A stretch of 64,000 nt of DNA from Sphingopyxis sp. (lineage in GTDB: Bacteria > Pseudomonadota > Alphaproteobacteria > Sphingomonadales > Sphingomonadaceae), in NCBI GenBank assembly GCA_017745175.1, contig JAGHZY010000013.1:1-64000 (forward strand), read 5' to 3'. How positions within the stretch are numbered: the first letter of the stretch is position 1; the number at the start of each line of letters is the position of its first letter. The position numbers and the translations under genes were made by a program. Under the pieces are notes generated by a model. That model did no database searches, was not told the DNA's origin, and saw nothing but the letters and a program-made list of their open reading frames with translations. Below, one piece after another: positions 8,644-17,454 of the stretch.

Positions 8644-9882
8644 TCATTCGCCGAGCGGCTCGACGTCCGCTTCGCCGTCGAGGTGGACGACCCAACTGCC
8701 CGAACCGTCGGCCCCTGCCCCAATATCGGGAAGACCGACCTCCTCCGGGAGGGACGCGGCTTTCCCTTCCGAACCTTCGGAAAGGCCTTCCACCGCCTGC
8801 TTGAGACGGCTCCGCTCGATCCCGACAAACATCGGTCGCAGACCGAGATCGCGCAGGACTGCAAGCTGCGCACGGGTCGGCGGCGTATCCCCGAGCGGTC
8901 CCAGCCGCGTGACAAAACCGCCGACCAGCTCCGCGTCCGGCGCCGCATGCTCTCCGAATATGCGGACGCGCGGGCTCGAATACAGTATCTCGCGGGCGCG
9001 TTCGCGGCGGTTTTCGATCAGGTTGGGAAACAGCACCTGATCGAGGTCCAGAACAGCCCGAGCCAACGGGCCGTGCCCGAGCGGCGCCAACAGCGCCGCA
9101 GCCTGGCGGCGAATGACGGCGAGTTCGAGCGCTTCGCGCTCTGTGTCCGTCAGCGTCCCGTCTTCGTCGGGGTCTTTGACCCACAGCATCGGCTCGCGCA
9201 TCTTCGGCGAGCTGAATCCCCAGCGCGTGGCGACGGCGTAGCGTTTGAACGGCGCCAAATGTCCGTTCACACGGATTTCGGCGCGGGCGGCCTGCGCGTC
9301 GGCGCGATCGAGCGCCGCCTGCGGCCCCTTGCTGTCATGGCAGCCTTTTGCCTCGACGATTGCCAATCCCGTGCCCCGCCCCCACGCAATCCAATCGGGC
9401 ATATCGCCGGTCATCCCCGGCACGCGGTCCAATATCCCGTTCATCGGTCGATTGAGGATCATCGGGGGCTTTCGAACATGGTCGAAATGCGTGAGGCCGA
9501 GATGGCGAACGGCATAGGCGCGCGCGACAAAACGGCCGAAGAGTCCCGACACCGCCGTCTTGACCTCGCGCGCATGCCCAAGCGGCTCCTGAAACCGGAA
9601 TGTCGGCGCGAGCGGGTCGAGCAGTGCATCGAGAAACTTCCAGGTTCCGAGCGCAGCACCGGGCGTCTGCAGAATTTCCCGGACGCCCGCATCCTCGATC
9701 TCGCGAACCGTCAAATGGGTCGTCCCTTCAAAGACCCGTCCCGATGCATCTTCAAAGCGGTGCAGAAAATCCGGCAAAATGTCCCCCTCTCCCGATCGAC
9801 CTGAAGTGCTCTTTCTTCCATCGACAACCGCGAGAACACCCCGTCCGTGCTTATCGAACCCGAACTGCATGGAAGCAACCAT
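8644..9882 (-). CDS. PD-(D/E)XK-like protein of unknown function
   Basis: 412-aa protein not assigned to a named family. A central block MPDWIAWGRGTGLAIVEAKG has the spacing of a restriction-type nuclease core (PD, then a beta hairpin ending ExK). Downstream lies a WGF segment and a helical region. It is divergent from the NgoMIV-like gene with a 125-bp shared upstream region, and sits at the island edge beside traG. A role as nuclease in the defence island is inferred from motif and position only. The start is uncertain: ATG 9882 and ATG 9870 are both possible and neither has a strong ribosome site. Confidence 0.6.
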   Translation of the reverse strand: MVASMQFGFDKHGRGVLAVVDGRKSTSGRSGEGDILPDFLHRFEDASGRVFEGTTHLTVREIEDAGVREILQTPGAALGTWKFLDALLDPLAPTFRFQEPLGHAREVKTAVSGLFGRFVARAYAVRHLGLTHFDHVRKPPMILNRPMNGILDRVPGMTGDMPDWIAWGRGTGLAIVEAKGCHDSKGPQAALDRADAQAARAEIRVNGHLAPFKRYAVATRWGFSSPKMREPMLWVKDPDEDGTLTDTEREALELAVIRRQAAALLAPLGHGPLARAVLDLDQVLFPNLIENRRERAREILYSSPRVRIFGEHAAPDAELVGGFVTRLGPLGDTPPTRAQLAVLRDLGLRPMFVGIERSRLKQAVEGLSEGSEGKAASLPEEVGLPDIGAGADGSGSWVVHLDGEADVEPLGE

Positions 9883-10007
9883 CGGAGCCCGGGAGGCTGA
9901 AGCAGCTGTGTCTGCCTTGACGCCCACAGGACGAGCGAAGGCTTTCCGGCACGGCGCACGTCTGCGATGAACCGCGCAACGACAAGCATGATTCGCGGGG
10001 GCATGAA

Positions 10008-10895
10008 TTGAGTCTGATATCGGAAGCGAGAGCGCAGTTTCACGAACAGCTGAAGGCGAAGCTTTGGCGGCTCGACAAATACGGCTATCCCTCGAACGCC
10101 GACAAGCCGAGCAAAAAGAAGGCGGAGGAGCAGCCTGACGCGCTCCCGACCAATACAAGCACCGATATCGCGAAACATCTGGCCGGGCAGTTTTCGGTCG
10201 TGCCCGGCCCGACTCTCCCGGCGCAGTCTGCGGGCGCCCAGTTCGAAAACGCCGTCGCGGATTTCATCCAGTCGACCTTTCTCAAGTTTACGGGCCTTCG
10301 TCCCGGCGACTGGGACATCGAGCGCGTGACCGCCCGCACCGGACTGCCGATCGCGAAATTCGAGCAATATCGATATATCGGCGACGTGGAGAAAGCGGCA
10401 AAATCCTCGCCCGAAATCCGCGTCCTGCTCGGCGAAAATTACAACATCGCCTCGGACGTGGTGATCGCGCGGCGGCCGGTGAACGACGAAATCATCAATG
10501 CCGAAGCAGCGATGGTCGATGATGTCTCTGCGCTGCACAGCGTTTTGCGCAAGCGCTCGGGCGCGCTGCCGACGCTCCATGCCTGCATTTCCTGCAAATG
10601 GACGCTGCGCAGCGACCGTGCACAGAATGCGCGATCAGAGGCGCTCAACCTCATCCGCAATCGCCGCGGCCGCGCACCGCATATCGTCGTCGTCACCGCC
10701 GAGCCTTTGCCGAGCCGCATTTCATCGCTGGCGCTCGGCACCGGCGACATCGACTGCGTCTATCATATCGCGCTTCCCGAGCTTCGCGCCGCTGCCGCGG
10801 CGACCCACGCCAAGTCTTCAGACCTTCTGGAGCTGATGTACGCGCAGAACCGGATCAAGGATATTTCCGACCTGCCGCTCGATCTCGCAATCTAG
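10008..10895 (+). CDS. NgoMIV-family type II restriction endonuclease
   Basis: 295-aa restriction enzyme. Recognition rests on close agreement with NgoMIV (recognised site GCCGGC) as remembered: SCKWTLRSDRAQNARSE, then NRRGRAPHIVVVTAEP, SRISSLALGTGDIDCVYH and the ending KDISDLPLDLAI. Predicted catalytic residues E80, D150, S195 and K197 each lie ten positions after the NgoMIV equivalents E70, D140, S185 and K187. The start is TTG, preceded by a run of five G; no in-frame ATG gives the full domain. The nearest cytosine methylase is 12 kb away at 22406-23470 and is the likely partner. The gene ends tail-to-tail with the DUF3883 gene, overlapping it by four bases. NgoMIV specificity is inferred by homology. 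Confidence 0.93.
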   Translation: MSLISEARAQFHEQLKAKLWRLDKYGYPSNADKPSKKKAEEQPDALPTNTSTDIAKHLAGQFSVVPGPTLPAQSAGAQFENAVADFIQSTFLKFTGLRPGDWDIERVTARTGLPIAKFEQYRYIGDVEKAAKSSPEIRVLLGENYNIASDVVIARRPVNDEIINAEAAMVDDVSALHSVLRKRSGALPTLHACISCKWTLRSDRAQNARSEALNLIRNRRGRAPHIVVVTAEPLPSRISSLALGTGDIDCVYHIALPELRAAAAATHAKSSDLLELMYAQNRIKDISDLPLDLAI

Positions 10896-11914
10896 GACGC
10901 GCTCCGACCTGCGGACAAAATCGCCGCTTTGGTTTCCCGAATGCCGAGTTCGCGTCCGTCTCGCGTCTGCCAGATGCGGCATTTTACATGCTCGAACACC
11001 GACGCGATCGGCGAAGCAGGGGATGCGGCAAGTGCGTTGTTGACGACAAAGACGATATAGCGGCTGCGGTTGGCCCGCATCATCATCTTCGCATATTCAT
11101 TCGGCGTGAGTTCGCACACCAGCCGGTCGCCGAGCAGGCCCTTGACTTCGACAAGCAGGGGGCCGCCGTCGCAGAAGACTTCCAGATCCCAACCCACGGC
11201 TTCGGTTTCGACGCTCTTCACATCGCAGCTCTGCCCGTAGAGTTCCTTAAAATAGGCGACGGCGTGATCGACCGCGGCTTCTTCCACCGCACGGCGCAGC
11301 GCCGGATCGTTGTTGCGCGGGGGCGAAGCCGGCCGACCGGTCTTCGCAGCGCGCTTCCGATCGATGCCTGCGATATAGGAACGCACCCGCTCATCCACCT
11401 TCGGCGAACCGTACCAAGTGGGCTTCTGCCCGAAACCCTCGCCGGGTGCCGTGCGGCTGCTCCTGATTTCGAACGTCCGCGCCGGCGGTGAGAGGAGCCT
11501 GCAGTCCTCCGCTTTCGCTTCGGCCGAGTAAAATTCGAATTCGCCGTAAAGCTTGTGCGTTCCCTTTACCGCTTGCCGGTAAACGCGAGCGTCCTTGTAC
11601 CAGCCGACAATCAGCGTCCGGTTCGATTTCGGTTCGCGCGCAAGCCACACGACGAGCACCCCGTCGATACTCTCATCACGCGCCGACGCGCCGAGGCGGG
11701 AAATATCGGTCCTGTTCTTGTTACCCGGCGGCCGGTAGCCGCGCATCATGCCGTCCGCTGCGGGAAGAAAGTTGAAGGCCTCGGCGCCGTGCTCATGTTC
11801 CTCCTCGTCGAAGAAGGAATGCCCGCCGATGGTCGGATCGTCTTTCGCCGTCCCGCGATAGGCGCGCATCCAGCCGATGTTGAAATAGATGACCCGCGTA
11901 TCCTTCTCTATCAT
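10892..11914 (-). CDS. DUF3883 nuclease-like protein
   Basis: 340-aa protein. The C-terminal third (about residues 205-320) contains VGWDLEVFCDGGPLLVEVKG, the D...ExK pattern of DUF3883 (NO VEIN C-terminal-type) restriction-fold domains common in defence islands. The N-terminal half, with VIYFNIGWMRAYRG and TLIVGWYKDARVYRQ, is not firmly recognised. It could be a DNA- or modified-base-reading module of the PUA/EVE type, but that is a guess. It converges on the NgoMIV-like gene and is divergent from the TerB-UvrD helicase gene, so it may be expressed with the island from the shared 174-bp region. Confidence 0.75.
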   Translation of the reverse strand: MIEKDTRVIYFNIGWMRAYRGTAKDDPTIGGHSFFDEEEHEHGAEAFNFLPAADGMMRGYRPPGNKNRTDISRLGASARDESIDGVLVVWLAREPKSNRTLIVGWYKDARVYRQAVKGTHKLYGEFEFYSAEAKAEDCRLLSPPARTFEIRSSRTAPGEGFGQKPTWYGSPKVDERVRSYIAGIDRKRAAKTGRPASPPRNNDPALRRAVEEAAVDHAVAYFKELYGQSCDVKSVETEAVGWDLEVFCDGGPLLVEVKGLLGDRLVCELTPNEYAKMMMRANRSRYIVFVVNNALAASPASPIASVFEHVKCRIWQTRDGRELGIRETKAAILSAGRSAS

Positions 11915-12088
11915 CGCAGTCGCTCTCCCGATTATTCATGGCCGTGACAATCGCCCGCTTAATTCAATCTTAGCGCGGAACAGCGCAGAGCATAATATGC
12001 GGCAAAACACTATCGATCCGACATGAGATCAATTTTGCATTGCAAAGACGGCGCGACTTTCGCAGCCTGCACTCCAAAGGGGGAGGTA
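11915..12088. promoter_or_regulatory. Divergent intergenic region upstream of the DISARM-like operon
   Basis: 174 bp between the DUF3883 gene and the helicase-drmA-drmB operon, with several AT-rich stretches (around 11960 and 11992) in otherwise GC-rich DNA. It must hold the promoter of the 9-kb plus-strand operon and probably that of the minus-strand gene. No confident -35/-10 pair is identified by eye. Confidence 0.45.
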
Positions 12089-14302
12089 ATGAGGGCGGAC
12101 GCAACTGCAAAGGATCTTCGATCCGCTTCCGAACGGGACTTTGCGGAAAATGCCGGGCTTCTGCTCGCCTCGCTGATTCTGGCCGATGGAACGCTGAACG
12201 AGAATGAAGTTCTGCTTGCGCGCAAGGCGTGCGATGAATTCGGCATTCCAGGTGACATTTTCGATCGCATGCTCGGCATTGCTTCGGCCGATCCGCCGGG
12301 CAGTTTCGCCAAGGCGCTGCTGCGCATTGAATCGCCTCCCGACCGCGAGCGACTTGCTTCGATTCTGTTCGAGATCGCGTCGGTCGACGAGAATCTCGAC
12401 CGCCGCGAAGCGCAGCTTCTGGAAGCCATGCGCCGCAATTGGGGTGTTGCCGTTGCCTTCTTCAACAAGCCTATTGAATGGGACGCCGATCAGGAGCGGA
12501 TCATCGAAGCGCCCGGCAGCCGGCGGATGCTGGTTTCGGCAGGGCCGGGAATGGGCAAGACCGCAGTCGCCTGCTCGCGCGTCGCGCACCTCGTTGAAAA
12601 GCAGGATGTCTCGGACGGCAACATCTGGTTGGTGAGCTTCACGCGCGCCGCGATCGCTGAGCTCAAGGGAAGAATAGGAGATTTTGCCGAAGATCCCGGC
12701 AATGTCTTCGCGGTCAAGATTTCCACGATCGATTCACAGGCATGGAAGATCCGCTACGGCTTCTCTCCCGAAGAGGTCGAGAGGCTGTTCGGGGGATTTG
12801 AGACCGGCATCGATGCGGCGCTCTCGCTGATCGATGCGCGCAGCGATGATTTCGAAGACATCTTCGGCGCCTTGGAGCATATCATCATCGATGAAGCCCA
12901 GGACATCACCGGCGAGCGCGCCCGTTTCCTGCTTCGCCTCATCGAGCTTCTGCCGAAAAGCTGCGGCATCACCGTTTTTCATGATCCCGCGCAGGCCATC
13001 TACGACTATGCGGCGGACGACGAAGCCCCGTTTCGATTTACCGACGCGCTTCGCACGCTCCTCGGATCGACGCTGCACGATGAGTCTCTCAAGCGGATTT
13101 ATCGCACCGAAGAGCGGTCCCTCCTCAAATTATACGAAGATCTCCGGCTCGACATATTGGGCAATTCGGATACCGGATCCGAAGCGTTCAAAGCAAAGGC
13201 CGCAATGGTCAAGGATGCCGCGAAATCGGTACAGAAAGGCAATTTCGACGGCGATGCCCTCAAGGGCTATGACGATGCGCTGGTGCTCTTTCGCAAGCGG
13301 ATCGAAGTGTCGCAGGCGTCGGCCTTCATGGCGAGCAGCGGCATTGCGCATCGGCTTCGCATGTCCGGCCTCCCCCATATGCCGCTTCCCTGGCTGGCCC
13401 TGGTCTTCGGGAGCACCGAAGGGCGCAGCCTGTCCAGAGCGGAATTCGTCGATCGATGCATCTCGGCGCGCGATACCTTTCCGGCAGAACTTTACGGCGA
13501 CGATATCGAAAGCAATGCCCCCGAGGCGCGGTGGGAGCGGCTGCGCCGGCTTGCGCCCGCCGGAAAGGACATCGACCTCTTCAAACTTCGCGATCGTCTG
13601 GCGGGAGCCCCGCCCGACGAGTTCATGGCACCCGAGTTCGGCCATCGCGGCCCCATTCTGGGGACGATCCATGCCTCGAAGGGTCGCGAGGCGGATCATG
13701 TATTCCTGCAGATCAACGACGGCTGGGGCAGCCAGGGACGTAATCGGAAGGCCGATTTTTCGGAAGAGGCACGCGTGCTTTTCGTCGGCGCCACCCGGGC
13801 ACGGCGGAGTCTTGCGGTTCAGGGCGGCTTTGCCATGAGTTCGGCCTGCAAGACCGACGGAGGTCGCTCCTACCGCCATTGCCCGAGTTTCCAGCATAAG
13901 AACCGCTACCAGTTCCAGCTCGGCCTCAAGGGCGACTTCGACCCGCTTTCCGCAGGCCGGCTGAAGCCGGGGCTCGACGAGCTTGCAAAGCGGCCTCTTC
14001 CGATCCGGTGCAGCGCGCATCTCGAGGAAGGCAGCTGGGTCTATCGCATCCGCACCGAAGACGGCCGTCCGGTCGGCAGCCTGACGAACAGGGTCAACAA
14101 TGATCTGTTCGAAATCGCCAAAAGGGAGTCCCGTCCCCTTCGGCGGACGACCGACCGGATCCTCAACCTCTTCATCATGGGTTTCGGCACAATGATTCTT
14201 CCGCCGGGCGAGAGCGGCATTTCGGGGCTCCGCCCCGACGCACAGGCATCGGGCTTCTGGTTGGTGCCGCAGATCGTCGGCCTGCCCTTGGTGTTCATAT
14301 GA
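12089..14302 (+). CDS. TerB-like / UvrD-type helicase, first gene of DISARM-like operon
   Basis: 737-aa superfamily 1 helicase. Residues 1-130 look like a TerB-type helical domain (ASLILADGTLNENEVLLARK and EIASVDENLDRREAQLLEAM, acidic repeat pattern). The helicase part has motif I GPGMGKT near 153, Ia SFTRAAIAEL, II IIIDEAQDI, III FHDPAQAIYDY, IV LKRIYRTEERS, V GTIHASKGREADHVFLQI and VI ARVLFVGATRARR. The start at 12089 is chosen for its GGGGGAGG ribosome site, although the spacing is short; an in-frame ATG lies 66 bases upstream. The stop overlaps the drmA start (ATGA). Canonical DISARM does not include such a protein, so its role there is inferred. Confidence 0.88.
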   Translation: MRADATAKDLRSASERDFAENAGLLLASLILADGTLNENEVLLARKACDEFGIPGDIFDRMLGIASADPPGSFAKALLRIESPPDRERLASILFEIASVDENLDRREAQLLEAMRRNWGVAVAFFNKPIEWDADQERIIEAPGSRRMLVSAGPGMGKTAVACSRVAHLVEKQDVSDGNIWLVSFTRAAIAELKGRIGDFAEDPGNVFAVKISTIDSQAWKIRYGFSPEEVERLFGGFETGIDAALSLIDARSDDFEDIFGALEHIIIDEAQDITGERARFLLRLIELLPKSCGITVFHDPAQAIYDYAADDEAPFRFTDALRTLLGSTLHDESLKRIYRTEERSLLKLYEDLRLDILGNSDTGSEAFKAKAAMVKDAAKSVQKGNFDGDALKGYDDALVLFRKRIEVSQASAFMASSGIAHRLRMSGLPHMPLPWLALVFGSTEGRSLSRAEFVDRCISARDTFPAELYGDDIESNAPEARWERLRRLAPAGKDIDLFKLRDRLAGAPPDEFMAPEFGHRGPILGTIHASKGREADHVFLQINDGWGSQGRNRKADFSEEARVLFVGATRARRSLAVQGGFAMSSACKTDGGRSYRHCPSFQHKNRYQFQLGLKGDFDPLSAGRLKPGLDELAKRPLPIRCSAHLEEGSWVYRIRTEDGRPVGSLTNRVNNDLFEIAKRESRPLRRTTDRILNLFIMGFGTMILPPGESGISGLRPDAQASGFWLVPQIVGLPLVFI

Positions 14303-17300
14303 TCGAGAAATCCACCGAAGCGCGTGCGCGCCTTCTCGAACGGCTGCACGCCGATCTGATCGGACCGGGAGGCGGCCCCGACGAGAAGATCGATGAGCGC
14401 CCTTCGGCACGTTATCTGACGGCCGTCCTCTACCCGCAGCAGTCGGAGTTCGGCGAAGACGAGGATGAAAGCATTTCGGCCGAAAATGCGGGCGGCGCCG
14501 ACAGCGACGAAGAGGTGAAGGAAGCAACGTCGCTGCTTCGCTCCTTCAAGCCCGCGGTATGCGGCCTGTCCTTTTCGGTGATGGTCACCGAGGACGGCGC
14601 CGAACCGCGGCTCAAGATTCGATACGGCCGTTATCGGGCGGAGGCGCGCGACGACGGTACGCGGCTGCTCGACTGGCAGCGCAGCGACCATTTGCTCCCG
14701 GATATCGGCATATCGCTCGCGGCGGGCGCCGACGAACGGGATATCGCACAGGGTCTCCGCCTCCACCGCCGTGTCCGCCGTGACGGCGCGCGTGCGACGG
14801 TGACACTCCAATTCGTCAATCTGCATCACGAAATTCGGCCTGACGATCATGCGAAGCCCGAAGCCGATCCGCTCGGTGTCAGCGACATGGTCGGCGGCGA
14901 AGAAGCATGTTTTTTTCAGTTCACGGCCGAAGTCCGCTGTCCTGCGGGATGCGGCTTCGTTCCGCGGCGCCGGGCCTTCCAGGGGAATGACGAAGACGAG
15001 CGCGTGGCCGATCTGATCTACCGCGACTGCGCCGAATATGCGGTGGGCCATACCGCCTCGGCCTCGTGGGACCCCGCCGACAGGCCCGACCGGGTCAGGC
15101 TCGATTGGATGCCGGGCGTTCCCGTGCGGAACATGGACGCCGAGGGCGATGCCGAACTGCGCGCGGCCGTAGCGGCCAGTCCGCTCGGCCGGCTGCACGG
15201 CCTCGAAACGGCTTCAGCACCCGACACCGCCCTGATCGGCACTCTCGATGCGGTTGCCGACGGCTATGATCGATGGATCGAAGCCCGCGACGGCGATATC
15301 CGGAAAATTCCCGATGCGCTCCGGGAGCAGGCCGCGCGCAATCTTGATCGGTGCCGCGACGCAGCAAGGCGTATCCGCGACGGCATCGCCTTTCTGGCGG
15401 CGGACGCCGACGCGCTCGATGCCTTTCGCCGGGCCAACCACGCAATGTATGTTCAGGCGGCCTGGGCAGCGGGCCGCGCAGAGGCGGAGCGCGATACCGA
15501 CCCTGCGGCCTTCAAATTCCATTGGCGTCCGTTTCAGCTCGCCTTCGCGCTCATGTGCCTTCCGTCGGCAGCGACGCGCGGGCATCCCGACCGCGACATC
15601 TTCGATCTCATCTGGTTCCCGACCGGCGGAGGTAAAACCGAAGCCTATCTGCTCCTTGCCGCCTTCACGCTTTTCTACCGGCGCCTCAGGCACGGCGCAC
15701 GCGGGGCCGGTGTCGCGATATTGATGCGCTACACATTGCGTACGCTGACGGTGCAGCAGTTCCAGCGCGCCGCGGCGATGATCACGGCCTGCGAACAGCT
15801 GCGCCTCGCTGCGGGGACAAAATATGGAGCGCAGCGATTCTCGATCGGTCTCTGGGTCGGCGGCGACAGTACACCGAACCGTTACGACGGCGCGGTGGAA
15901 GCACTCCGGAACTTCGACGCGGCCTCGACACCGCGGCAGCTCACCAAATGCCCGCGGTGCCGCGCGGAACTGCAGTGGTCGAACGACCGAAGCCGACGGC
16001 GCATCGTCTGTCGATGCACTTCGGAAAGCTGCCTGTCGGCACGGCCCGACGGCGCGCTGCCGGTGATGACGGTCGACGACGATCTCTATGCCGAACCGCC
16101 GTCGATCCTGATCGGCACGGTCGACAAATTTGCCCAGATTGTCCGGAAAAACGAAAGCGGCGCGCTGTTCGGGATCAACGGAGCCGTCGAGCCGCCCGAT
16201 CTCATCATCCAGGACGAGCTGCATCTGATCGGCGGCCCGCTGGGATCACTGACCGGTCTATATGAAACGGCGATCGACAGGCTGTGCAGCACCGATGCGG
16301 GGCCGCCCAAGATCATCGGATCCACGGCGACCATCCGCCGCGCCGATGAGCAGGTGCGCAGCGTCTTCAATCGGCGCGCCTTTCAGTTCCCGCCGCCCGC
16401 GCTCGACTGGTCGAATTCCTGTTTCGCCAAGGTTCGTGAAAAGGATGCCGGACGTCTCTATGTCGGTATCTCGACGGCGGGCCGCTCGGAGAAATTTGCC
16501 CTGCAGGCAGCGTCGGCCTCGTTGCTCCAGTCGGGCAGCGATGCCGAGCTTGCGGGCAATCCCGCGTTCGACGCCTATGCGACGCTTGTCGCCTATTTCA
16601 ATTCGCTCAAGGTTCTGGGCGGGGCGCTTGTCCTGATGGAGGATGACGTTCGGATCACCATCGAGGCGCTTGCGCGGCGTCGGCGCGAGACAGCGCGGCA
16701 GCTCGGCACGCCGGAGGAGCTCACGAGCCGCAAGCCGTCTTCCGAAATCCCCGAGATTCTGGAGCAGCTCAACCTGTCTGCGACCGACGACGAGGCCGTC
16801 GACATCCTTCTGGCGAGCAATATGCTCAGCGTCGGCGTCGACATACCGCGGCTCGGCCTGATGCTCGTCAACGGGCAGCCCAAATTCATGGCGGAATATA
16901 TCCAGGCGACGAGCCGCGTGGGTCGCCGCGAGCCGGGCCTGGTCGTCACGCTCTACAATAATAATAAGATCCGCGACCGCGCCCATTTTGAAGCCTTCGC
17001 GTCATGGCACGGTGCCCTTTATCGATCGGTGGAGCCGTCGAGCGTCACACCGTTCGCACCGCGGGCACGCGACAAGGCGCTGCACGCCCCGTTCGTTGCG
17101 CTCGTTCGCCATCTCATCAGCCCCCAGCCCGCGATCGGCGCGGCCGATCGACCGAAGCTGCTCGCGTTGATCGACGACATCGTCGACCGCATCGCCGATA
17201 TCGATCCGCCGGAGACGCGGCAGGCCCGCGATGAGCTCACCGCCTTCGTCGATGCGTGGATCGACGGCGTCGCCGAGGGCCGGATCAGGACCTATTGGAA

Positions 17301-17454
17301 CGACAGGCAGATCCAGAGCAGCCTGCTGATGTCTGCAGAGGAAGCCGCCGCCCGCCGTGCGACCGGCAGGGAAGCCGCCCCGGCGGTCCCGACGCCGAAC
17401 AGCGTCCGCAACGTCGAGCCGAGCGTGGTTTTCCTCCTCAAGGAACGAGCATGA
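14299..17454 (+). CDS. drmA: DrmA, DISARM helicase
   Basis: 1051-aa large helicase matching the DISARM core protein DrmA. Diagnostic segments are LIWFPTGGGKTEAYLLLAAF (Walker A near residue 442) followed by ILMRYTLRTLTVQQFQRAAA. A Zn-ribbon-like CPRC...CRC...C cluster lies around 552-580. Motif II is QDELHLIGGPLG near 637, and the helicase C-terminal half includes ASNMLSVGVDIPRLGLMLVN and YIQATSRVGRREPG. In DISARM, DrmA acts with DrmB on incoming phage DNA. It overlaps the upstream helicase and downstream drmB by four bases each, so the genes are translationally coupled. Confidence 0.95.
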   Translation: MIEKSTEARARLLERLHADLIGPGGGPDEKIDERPSARYLTAVLYPQQSEFGEDEDESISAENAGGADSDEEVKEATSLLRSFKPAVCGLSFSVMVTEDGAEPRLKIRYGRYRAEARDDGTRLLDWQRSDHLLPDIGISLAAGADERDIAQGLRLHRRVRRDGARATVTLQFVNLHHEIRPDDHAKPEADPLGVSDMVGGEEACFFQFTAEVRCPAGCGFVPRRRAFQGNDEDERVADLIYRDCAEYAVGHTASASWDPADRPDRVRLDWMPGVPVRNMDAEGDAELRAAVAASPLGRLHGLETASAPDTALIGTLDAVADGYDRWIEARDGDIRKIPDALREQAARNLDRCRDAARRIRDGIAFLAADADALDAFRRANHAMYVQAAWAAGRAEAERDTDPAAFKFHWRPFQLAFALMCLPSAATRGHPDRDIFDLIWFPTGGGKTEAYLLLAAFTLFYRRLRHGARGAGVAILMRYTLRTLTVQQFQRAAAMITACEQLRLAAGTKYGAQRFSIGLWVGGDSTPNRYDGAVEALRNFDAASTPRQLTKCPRCRAELQWSNDRSRRRIVCRCTSESCLSARPDGALPVMTVDDDLYAEPPSILIGTVDKFAQIVRKNESGALFGINGAVEPPDLIIQDELHLIGGPLGSLTGLYETAIDRLCSTDAGPPKIIGSTATIRRADEQVRSVFNRRAFQFPPPALDWSNSCFAKVREKDAGRLYVGISTAGRSEKFALQAASASLLQSGSDAELAGNPAFDAYATLVAYFNSLKVLGGALVLMEDDVRITIEALARRRRETARQLGTPEELTSRKPSSEIPEILEQLNLSATDDEAVDILLASNMLSVGVDIPRLGLMLVNGQPKFMAEYIQATSRVGRREPGLVVTLYNNNKIRDRAHFEAFASWHGALYRSVEPSSVTPFAPRARDKALHAPFVALVRHLISPQPAIGAADRPKLLALIDDIVDRIADIDPPETRQARDELTAFVDAWIDGVAEGRIRTYWNDRQIQSSLLMSAEEAAARRATGREAAPAVPTPNSVRNVEPSVVFLLKERA

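Noticed and set aside
6466..9804. 1112-codon plus-strand frame across traG and the next gene
   Set aside because: It crosses two real minus-strand genes and has shadow-like composition.
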